Source: Gryganskiella cystojenkinii
Taxonomy: Eukaryota > Mortierellomycota > Mortierellomycetes > Mortierellales > Mortierellaceae
Direction of reading: 5' to 3'
DNA length: 12,082 bases
Assembly: GCA_015852425.1 (NCBI GenBank)
Contig: JAAAIG010001033.1
Location: 1-12,082 of the forward strand
The first letter of the stretch is position 1. The number at the start of each line of letters is the position of its first letter. The notes under the pieces are model-generated. The model was given only the letters and a program-made list of their open reading frames with translations. It was not told the origin of the DNA and ran no database searches. Both the position numbers and the translations under genes were made by a program. Positions 1-7,327 of the stretch are shown here, piece after piece.

Positions 1-157
1 TTTTCTCTTGTCCCCATCCCGACATTAAAAAAAAGGCGCAGAGGTCAAGAAAGAACCACTTTTGAAGGGACATCATCACGAGTGAAGAGAAAGCTGAAAA
101 GCACAAAGCAAAAAAATACTGTAAAGCGACGTGCTGTCTGGCCGCCAACCTGTCATC
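1..157 (+). promoter_or_regulatory. 5' flank and probable 5' UTR of the SWI1-like gene
   Basis: This stretch precedes the first ATG of the SWI1-like gene and is cut by the window edge. It is purine-rich with A-runs (around 28-36 and 108-116) and has no open reading frame worth calling. No TATA-like box stands out. The context just before the ATG at 158 (ATCATGTC) also occurs at the in-frame ATG at 393 and, nearly, at the 2H gene start (6462). The transcription start cannot be placed from sequence. Confidence 0.45.
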
Positions 158-1452
158 ATGTCCGAGACCCCAATCAATCCAGGATCATTCAACCCGCAAT
201 CACAATTCTCACCAAACATGCTTGGTCGCGTCAATCGTAAGTCCTTGTCTTGTTACTCTGATATTCATCATTATGATGTACGAGACGATGAAAGTACTTA
301 CAATTCTCTCTTTTTTTTATTTTTTCCTTTACAATTCGCGTTCCATCAAAAAAAAACACTTGTTATTTCTGCTCTCTCTCTCCTCTCTCATCATGTCAGC
401 CACATCAGTGAATGGTGCAGGTCCAGGGATGCAAATCAGGAACAACATGTACGGGACTCCAACCATGACTAATGCCATGCCCAACCTGAGTATGCCTCCA
501 GGATCGCAGAACGCAGCAGCTATGGCTCAAAGGCCGGGCCTTGGCGGCGTCCCTGGAGCTGGAGGTCCCTTTCCGTTCAACAACAACATCAGTGGTCAAG
601 CCTTTGCGAACCTCACCCCACAACAGCGGCAACAGTTACAACAGCAGCATCAAATCTTACAGCAACAACAACAGCAGCAACAGCAGTTTCAGCTTCAGCA
701 GCTTCAGCAACAGCAATTACAACAGCAACATCAACAGCAGCACAATCAGCATGCTACCATGATGACCAACTTTCAGCTCCAGCAGCCTAATGTATCTGAT
801 CCCTCGACGAACCTGATCCCTACCTCCGGCGATGGATCAGGCGGCGTGAGTGTTGGCGGCGGCTCCGACCCAAAGTCATCTCTTTCTGCGCCTGCCAATG
901 ACTTGAACGACGATCTCTTTGGATTGGATTCTTTTGTGAATTTTAACGAGATGGGTCCCGCAACATCCTTGTCATCTTCCTCAGACAAACCCGACGGGAC
1001 GGCCATTGATGGATCCGGATTAAACAGCGGCACCAGTCCTGGCGGCACGAACAAGAATAACAGCACCAACAGCGATAGCAACAGCAAAATCGGCACGGGC
1101 AACAATACCAACAATACCAACAACAACAATCACAACAACAACAGCTCAAGTCCTGTAACCAGTACGAATCCTGCTGGGAACACTGGTCCTAATGCCAATC
1201 TCATCAACACTCCCAACCTCTCTAACAACAACAATAGCAACAATGCAAACAACAACCTTCTCAATTCTAATGGCAGGAACACATCACAGGCTGGAGTGGG
1301 CTTCAATGGTGCCTTGGGATTCCAACAGCAGCAGCTGGTCAATCCCCAGGGTATACCCATGTTCCCAGGTCAACAACTCCAGTCGCAGATGCATCAGCAG
1401 CCGGGTATGATGAACAACCTTCAGCGCCAGCAGCTCCAACAACAGCTTCAGC

Positions 1453-1483
<31 letters not shown>

Positions 1484-4400
1484 GCAAAACATCCAGGCGC
1501 GGAACGGTATCAATCCATTAGCTCAAAACTCGCCCCAATTGATGATGCAGCCACAACAGCAGCAACAGCAGCAGCAGCAACCTCAGATCCCAAATGGAAT
1601 GGCCCCCGGAATGCCTGGCATGCCTTTCATGACTATGGAGATGCGGCAGCAGATGAGCTTGCTTCAGCAGGCCAGTCGCCAGCGTTATATCAACACGATA
1701 GAGGAACTTTCACGACGGCAACAACAAGCCATAAGTGGCGCAAATGGTGATCCAACCTTGATCGCCAGTCTCAATGAGAATTTTGAAAACATGAAGAAGA
1801 CGGCAACAAACCAACAACAGTTCCAGGTCCAGTTACAGCTGAGAACGTTCCAACAGCAGATGATGCAGCAAGCCGGACAACAAGGCATGAACCAGGCCGG
1901 TGGTCCCAAGACGACACAGAGCGCTGGCTTGTTGAACCCGCTGTTGCAGCAACAGCAACAACAGAAGCAGCAAATGTTAAACCAACAGAACCTGGTCAAC
2001 CAGCAGGGTATGTTTGGCAACGTAATGTTCAACGCACAGCAGCAGGCACAAAACAAGGGACTGCCAATGCATCTTCAGGGTCAGACACCTTTGCAGCAGC
2101 AATTGTTACAGCAGCAGTTGCAACAGCAACAAGCTCAGCAGCAGCAGCAACCTCAGATGGGACAACAGCAGCAACAGCAACCCCTTGCCAACATGAATGG
2201 TACGCCAGCTATGCCGCTTGGAGTGACTACGACTCAGGCCAAATCAAGAAAAGCTCAAGGATCCCAACCTTCCTCCGCTCAATCATCTCCTTCGCCTGCG
2301 AATGCCAGTTTACCGGTCAACCATAACGTGCTGCCAAATCTGAACATCGACTACACGACAATCACTGGAGACGAATTTGAGGAACAACTTCGCGAATGGA
2401 TGAAGGCTAGGAACACGCCCTTGCCGACAAAGATCCCGAGTATGGGAAGTAAAAAGATCAATTTACTCTTGTTATTCAGGATCTCGATGTCCATGGGTGG
2501 CATGGAAAGTGTAAGTGGACATTCGACTGCAGTACCGTTTCGGCTAACAATTTGAAACTTTTATGTTTTTTGACGGTTCGACATGGAATCCAGTTTCTAA
2601 ATTTTGTTCATTTATTATTGGCCCCTCTCACATAGGTTTCCAAGCAAAAGGCATGGAAGAGCATCGCGAGTCAACTTGATATTCCTGACACACTTGCGAC
2701 TGCTGCTCAGACTCTCAGGAAACATTACTCTCTTCTTCTCCATCCTTTTGAAGAGGCGATCATGAACGCGAAAAACTCGGGAATGACTGCACATCCTTCC
2801 TTGGGTGCAGTGCCCGTGATCCCATTGCCGGAGCCTACCGACAACCAAGGTTTGTCTTTTGTTTAGAGTGTTTCGACTGGAGCTTTTGCTTGTTGATTAA
2901 TTGCATTCGTATGCTAACTTTTGCCTCGATGTAATAGGATCAACGGGGGGGTCACCTATGCCCGGAAACCTGACCGGGGGACTGGGGCAACCGCAACAGG
3001 TCATGATGGGAGGGGTTCCTGGAATGCTCCAACAGCAACCCGGCTTCCCACAAAACCCTATGCAGATGCAGCAACACCAGCTTCAACAGCAGCAGATGCA
3101 ACACCAGCTACAGCACCAGCACCAGCAACATCAACTACAATTTTACCAGCAATTTCAGCAACAGCAACAGCTTCAACATCAACATCAACAGCAACAACAT
3201 CAGCAACAACTTCTAAATCAGCAACAGCAACAGCAGCCAATGCAACAACAACCACAACCAATGCAGCAGATGGCCATGCAGGCCGGCCAAAGACTTCCTA
3301 TGGTTACGAGTGGACCACAAAACTCGGGACCGCTTCCTAACGCTAATTCCCGATTCACTCCATACCCACCCACGGCGATCTTGATGAAGCAAGCCCAGCA
3401 ACAGGCGGCTTTGGCCGCTCAACAGCAGGCTCAAATTGGACAGGCAGCGTTACCTGTCTCGACCACTGCTGACAGCACTCCCACTGTGACTGCTGGGGCA
3501 CTCGACCAACAACAGCAAGATCCATCGCAGGAGAAGGCCGGTCAGGATAAACCAGTTGGAGAATCTCCTGTTACTGGGGCAAATGATGGTGGGGCCTCGA
3601 AGGACCAAACCTCACAGCAAGCTCAGGATGGGTCGACAGCAGCGCCATCGTCCCAGTCGACAGAAACACCTACCTCGATTGCTCACGATAGGACCATGGT
3701 CGCGAATGATCAGTCAATAGTCTCTGCGGCGACTTCTACACAACCTACTGCTGCGACTTTGGTCTCGGAGACGAGTGGAATTACCGTTGCCGCAGCCTTA
3801 GCTCCAGCTAATGGTGCAATCAAGGGTCTCGGCGTCTCTTTGGCTCCTGGATCAGCAGTGTCGCCTGGTACTCCCGAATCGACATTGGGCTTTGCACAGG
3901 CCATGATGGCAGTACCAGTTCCTGTTATCACCTTGCCGCCTTCGATTCCACATCACCATCCACCGCAGTCGCAGCCCTCTCAGGCTGATCCCTCTAGTAA
4001 ACTCCCGGTCGATGCAGCGGCTGCAAAGTTTAGCTCCGAGCCTACTGTTGCAACCGTTGCCGTGGAAGAGACGACGACGGCGCCACCAGAACCTTTGCCT
4101 CCATTGGATGTCATATATCATCCCATCACGAGGACAGACGATACGTACGGAGGCATCGATATCATGGCAGTCGAGAAGTTTAACGCACCACTTTTGATCC
4201 AGCGAGAGTATCTCGGTAAGATTTCTTTTGCCTTCGTTTCAACTCTTTGGCACATTTTTTTTGTCTTTGGTGGCGTGATGAATAACCAGTAGATTGACTT
4301 TTCTATCTTTAATCGTTATGTCGTATGAAAATAGGCACTGTAGATATTCATGCGTTAATCATGTCGCTCAAGTCGGGCATGAAGTTTGAGGTGACAAACG

Positions 4401-5998
4401 CTCTCAACACACTCTCGGCCGTTACGAAACTCGAGAATGAGAATCTGCATCTTGTTCATTGCCCCGAGCTCTTGGATATTTTGCTAGATCTCACAGCAGA
4501 GACGGTCGAGTCTTGGAACCTAACAGATAGCTTCAATGATGGTGCCATGTCTGTGGATGGACCGGTGATCTCTGAGGTTGATAGTAGCCGTACTGTCGTG
4601 TCTATGGATCATTCGTCATCACCACAACCAGATCAACCAAGCCATCCGTTCTTGAACCGAAACAAGTTCGATACCTATCAAGAGCTGTTTGAAGCCAGTG
4701 TTGATGAGGCTTGTCATTTGATGGAACTTCGAGCATCGACTACGAGTACGACCGGTGGCAAAACTGGACCCTCTTCTTCACTCTCCGACAGCGACATGAT
4801 CGTGGATGATGCCGCTGCCGAATCAACAGATGACGACGATGTGTCTATGACCACAGCATCACAGGGGCCACAACCACAACACCGCCTGAGCTATAATGAA
4901 TGGTCATCGTGCAAGGACCGATTTCTGTCACTGTCCAACATTCTGCGTAACTTGTCCTTCTTGCCCCAGAATTACGAGTTCTTGGCTCGGTACCCTCGTT
5001 TCCTTCGAATTTTGAAATCCACCATCTTGGCGTTCCAAATGAAGGGTCTTTCTGTGGAAGCTGCCGAGTCTACCCATGAGGGCCGTCAGGACCTTGTCTC
5101 CATGGACACGGCCGCAGATGGTCAAGAACAAGAGACTGAGACGCCAGTGAGGGTACGCGACCCTCTCTCAGGAAAGAAGTCTGCGACCGAGTGGCTCCCA
5201 TCAACGGGTGCGTTGACGATCTTGGAGCACCGCAAGGATGTGTTGACAATTTTGGCCAATCTGTCTGGATATCTTCTCATCCCGAATTCCGACACCGCAG
5301 AGTGGATCATGCTGCTGCTATTGGATTTCATGCAGACACGTGATACCTATTATGCCAGCCTGGCCCTGGAGGCCGTTGCCAAGTTGGGGATCAGTCACGA
5401 CAACCGGCTACTCTTTACCACCGTCGACAAGGACTTGCGGGTAGTGACACGGAGAGAGCAGAGTCGTCTTCTCGGTCGCCCTACTTCAACGACGACAAAG
5501 TCAAAACCATCATCGTTGTCATCGTCGCCATCAGGGATGGACAAGAAGTGGGAGAGCGGAGGGTTCCTGTTGCCGATCTTTGAGTGCCTGTCCTCGATGC
5601 TGGCTCAGACATTGACGCTGTTGACTGAGGCTCAATCTGTGACACCAGCCACTGTGGTGGCACCGACTTCGCTGATCATCCCTCACTCTGCGCTGGCGCA
5701 TCTGGAGACGTTGATCTTGGCGATGTATAACCTCGCTGCCATGTCTGAATCACCGTTCCGTCGGTACATGTGTTCTCAACCTGGTTTTGTCGGGGGGATG
5801 TTGAAGTTGAGCATGATGTTGGCGGATGTTAGAACACCGCAATATACATCTGTGAGCATGCGTACAGCAGAAACTGTCCGAGTGATATCGCGAGAGAACG
5901 AGGATTTGTTGGTCCAGTACACAGAGATGATTGCCAAGGCAGCGATGCAACCCAACATCCACCCCAAGGTTCTGGACGATCTCATGTGCGTGCTGTGA
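158..5998 (+). CDS. SWI1: SWI1/ARID1-type subunit of the SWI/SNF chromatin-remodelling complex (5 exons)
   Basis: Exons are 158-236, 400-2510, 2636-2849, 2938-4215 and 4335-5998 (stop TGA), giving 1781 aa. The product is the ARID-bearing, DNA-contacting subunit of SWI/SNF, a nuclear ATP-dependent remodeller. Residues about 100-625 are Gln/Asn-rich. An ARID domain lies at about 680-772: exon 2 supplies EEQLREWMKARNTPL and the MGSKKI/GGMESV segments, and exon 3 continues it with KQKAWKSIASQL, the LRKHY helix and HPFEE. A second Q/H-rich tract is at about 830-915, then a Pro/Ser/Thr linker. The C-terminal part matches the BAF250/SWI1 C-terminal domain: EYLGTVDIHALIMSLKSG (about 1224-1241), SNILRNLSFLPQNYEFLA (about 1427-1444, the family's ILRNLSF signature), and VLTILANLSGYL (about 1526). 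Length is close to the larger family members. Introns are 163, 125, 88 and 119 nt, and intron 3 has a TGCTAAC branch site. Exon 1 and the first acceptor are the least certain parts. Confidence 0.9.
237..399 (+). other. Intron 1 of SWI1 with three in-phase acceptors and an internal in-frame ATG
   Basis: The donor is GTAAGT at 237, directly after GTC AAT C. A CT-rich tract (about 362-390) leads to possible acceptors ending at 399 (GTCAG), 408 (ATCAG) and 420 (GTGCAG). All three leave the same frame, so the protein would differ only by 3 or 7 residues. The first AG after the pyrimidine tract (399) is preferred. An ATG at 393, in frame with exon 2, could start a shorter protein from an alternative promoter. 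Retaining the intron brings a stop at 470-472. Confidence 0.65.
621..752 (+). repeat. CAG/CAA-rich tract encoding polyglutamine
   Basis: An interrupted run of CAA and CAG codons with scattered CAT, CTT and TTC encodes a Gln-rich segment at about residues 101-144 of the SWI1-like protein. It is the first of several such blocks in exon 2 and begins the prion-like part of the protein. Confidence 0.85.
1050..1260 (+). repeat. AAC/AAT-rich tract encoding polyasparagine
   Basis: Repeated AAC and AAT codons mixed with Ser, Thr and Gly codons encode an Asn-rich segment at about residues 244-314 of SWI1. It is distinct from the flanking Gln-rich blocks. Asn-rich plus Gln-rich composition is the classic yeast prion-domain make-up. 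Confidence 0.8.
1321..1494 (+). repeat. Gln-rich tract containing a pure (CAA)10 microsatellite
   Basis: Gln codons dominate here. Positions 1452-1481 are ten uninterrupted CAA codons followed by a CAG. This is the purest trinucleotide run in the window and the one most likely to vary in length between strains. It lies in frame in exon 2, so changes by whole units alter only the glutamine count. Confidence 0.85.
1548..1586 (+). repeat. Short CAG/CAA tract
   Basis: About a dozen near-consecutive Gln codons, mostly CAG, encode a polyglutamine stretch at about residues 410-422 of SWI1. It is interrupted only by Pro at the edges. Confidence 0.75.
1933..2182 (+). repeat. Gln-rich block preceding the ARID domain
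   Basis: Clusters of CAG and CAA codons (about 1942-1977, 2033-2046, 2093-2182), separated by Met/Asn/Leu-rich segments, form the last Gln-rich block. A Ser/Pro-rich spacer and the ARID domain follow. Confidence 0.75.
3028..3270 (+). repeat. Gln/His-rich repeat in SWI1 exon 4
   Basis: CAG/CAA codons alternate with CAC/CAT, giving a Gln/His-rich segment (about residues 832-912) after the ARID domain. Unlike the N-terminal blocks it carries many histidines, encoded by imperfect repeats of the CAACACCAG type. Confidence 0.8.
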
Positions 5999-6461
5999 TC
6001 AGCAAGATTCAATGGAACGAAAAAGTAGCAGTACTTGTTGTGTGCGTGTTTTTTATTTTCTTGTCTGTCCCTTTTCCTCTGTCTTTGTTCATTTTTTCTA
6101 TTCTTGTAATTCGCCTTGCTCTCTCTCTCTATTCCCATACTATTATTCCCCATCCTTTTTCACCCTTTACATCCATCTTCGCTTTCAACTCTTGTTAGTC
6201 TTTTATTTTCTTTTTCCTTTTAACTCTTTCCTTGTCTTTTTAAAATACAATGGCCCTTGCTGGCTTACTTGAAACTCTCACAAACAAACTGAACAAATTT
6301 TTGTGATCGGCTGTGGGGTTTGCAACATCAAAATATTGAAGATTTGGTGGCGTCCATGCGCGTGTGGCGAAGGGTTCGAAAAAAAAAAAACTCGATTCTT
6401 TCACTCATTTCATCCATCCTTCTCATCAGACAATCTGCCATCTCTGCCATCATACACAATC
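5999..6461 (+). other. Intergenic gap: SWI1 3' UTR and promoter/5' UTR of the 2H gene
   Basis: No gene is supported in this 463-nt stretch. From about 6040 to 6245 it is strongly T/C-rich, including a CT-repeat at about 6119-6132. This is probably the SWI1 3' UTR and downstream region. No AATAAA is seen on the plus strand here; A-rich TTAAAATACAA at about 6240-6250 is the nearest candidate for a 3'-end element. A 12-A run lies near 6380-6391. The last 70 nt are pyrimidine-rich and free of further in-frame ATGs, as expected for a short fungal 5' UTR. The reading frame of the 2H gene stays open upstream to 6303 but without an ATG. Confidence 0.55.
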
Positions 6462-6472
6462 ATGTCAAGTGA
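6356..6472 (+). other. Possible upstream ORF overlapping the 2H gene start codon
   Basis: An ATG at 6356 opens a 38-codon frame that ends with TGA at 6470-6472, eight bases past the main ATG (6462-6464) and in a different frame. If transcription starts upstream of 6356, this uORF would compete with initiation of the 2H protein. Whether it is transcribed is unknown, and its product resembles nothing I recognise. Confidence 0.3.
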
Positions 6473-7235
6473 GCTCATCCTCTACCTCGAACCAAGCCCA
6501 CACTCCTCCCTCTGGACCCAAAATCAGCGGTTTTTTGATGCCAGTCGGACACAGCCCTTTGCCGGAAACGAGGCTCTGCGATACCCTGTGCATTGCACCA
6601 TGGTCGGGTTCTTTAACAAACCCCCGCCCGCTCCACCAGGAACAGAACAAGACCCATTATCATCATCTTCCCTGGGACTATTCCATCGTTTCATCGACTT
6701 TCTCGATCACTCGATTCCTCTTCTCTCACAAAAGCTTCAGTCTCAACAACCGTTTGTCTACCTCGAACAACAATTGGAGAGGAAACCCGCGGTCTTAATC
6801 CAGGGCTATGTTCGCCCTACACCCGATGCACTCTTGGTCGCGTTACTCCCTTCGGATGAATTGTCCGGTTTCGTCCTCGACCTCTCTCAGCAATTCCCGG
6901 AACTTGGTCTGCGTCCAAAGCGGATTAATCATCTGTCTCTCTGCTATTGGGACGAATCCGAGATCCTTCGCCGAGGCGCCACTTCGGAGCCTGAACAGAG
7001 ACAGCGCGCAGAATGGACAAGTCAAGCCCTGATCTTGGCTCGGAATACTATCCCTCTGTTGAGTCCTCTGACTACTCCTCAGCCTCAGCAACGAACAGAT
7101 CAATCACCAACCCAACCCCAACCTGAATTTGGCTTGAACGAATCCTGGGATATTGTGCTCTATGAGATCTACAATCGAGACAAGTCCAATGATCTGCCCT
7201 ACCCACTCCAAGAACTCAAGCGGTGGACGCTGTGA
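6462..7235 (+). CDS. 2H phosphoesterase-like protein (cyclic phosphodiesterase / 2'-5' RNA ligase-like fold)
   Basis: Single exon, 257 aa, stop TGA at 7233-7235. Two HxT/HxS motifs, the hallmark of the 2H phosphoesterase superfamily, are visible: HCTMVGFF with H44 and T46, and HLSLCYW with H157 and S159, 113 residues apart. The N-terminus (ELILYLEPSPHSSLW) resembles the first strand and loop of fungal and plant cyclic phosphodiesterases, where a hydrophobic strand precedes a Pro/Ser-rich loop. Such enzymes open 2',3'-cyclic or 1'',2''-cyclic phosphates; the substrate here cannot be told. Residues about 200-235 are a Pro/Gln-rich spacer, followed by a strand (WDIVLYEIYN) that probably closes the fold. 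There is no signal peptide or membrane segment, so a soluble protein is likely. The start is the first in-frame ATG. The gene is tandem to SWI1 and convergent with the SART3-like gene. Confidence 0.75.
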   Translation: MSSELILYLEPSPHSSLWTQNQRFFDASRTQPFAGNEALRYPVHCTMVGFFNKPPPAPPGTEQDPLSSSSLGLFHRFIDFLDHSIPLLSQKLQSQQPFVYLEQQLERKPAVLIQGYVRPTPDALLVALLPSDELSGFVLDLSQQFPELGLRPKRINHLSLCYWDESEILRRGATSEPEQRQRAEWTSQALILARNTIPLLSPLTTPQPQQRTDQSPTQPQPEFGLNESWDIVLYEIYNRDKSNDLPYPLQELKRWTL

Positions 7236-7256
7236 CCACACACAAAAAAAAAGCCT

Positions 7257-7262
7257 AATAAA
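7257..7262 (+). terminator. Poly(A) signal AATAAA for the 2H gene
   Basis: A canonical AATAAA lies 22 nt after the stop codon. A small inverted repeat follows (CGTCAT at 7263-7268 with ATGACG at 7279-7284), then a T-rich tract from 7288. Cleavage within the next few dozen bases would place the transcript end inside the convergent gap. Confidence 0.6.
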
Positions 7263-7292
7263 CGTCATAGAGCGTGTAATGACGGCCTTTTT

Positions 7293-7298
7293 TTTATT
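7293..7298 (-). terminator. Poly(A) signal AATAAA for the SART3-like gene
   Basis: On the minus strand an AATAAA lies 30 nt after the TGA of the SART3-like gene, followed by an A-run. It is only 31 nt from the plus-strand signal, so the two convergent transcripts probably end in, or overlap across, the same 92-nt gap. Confidence 0.55.
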
Positions 7299-7327
7299 AT
7301 TTAATTTTTGTCCGCAACAAGAATACT

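Noticed and set aside
158..472. Short stand-alone protein of about 104 residues from the first ATG
   Set aside because: It reads through a GTAAGT donor into a T/C-rich intron. Splicing at 237 restores frame with the SWI1 exon.
773..1487. Open minus-strand frames rich in Leu, Cys or Val opposite the SWI1 Q/N tracts (also 1685-2056 and 3058-3434)
   Set aside because: They are the reverse complement of CAG/CAA/AAC repeats, which lack stops. Composition is low-complexity and no family is recognisable.
2921..3340. Plus-strand frame rich in Ala/Thr over exon 4 of SWI1
   Set aside because: It is the +2 shift of the same CAG repeat. The Gln/His frame continues in phase from the ARID exons and carries the conserved C-terminal region.
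5931..6272. Plus-strand frames over the SWI1 stop codon and downstream T/C-rich DNA
   Set aside because: They rely on another frame of the SWI1 C-terminus and give Phe/Leu/Ser-rich text from a pyrimidine tract. They are probably untranslated.
6462..7235. Usb1 (U6 3'-end phosphodiesterase) as identity of the 2H gene
   Set aside because: Spacing is compatible, but the first motif is HCT instead of HxS and surrounding residues do not look like Usb1, so only the superfamily is called.
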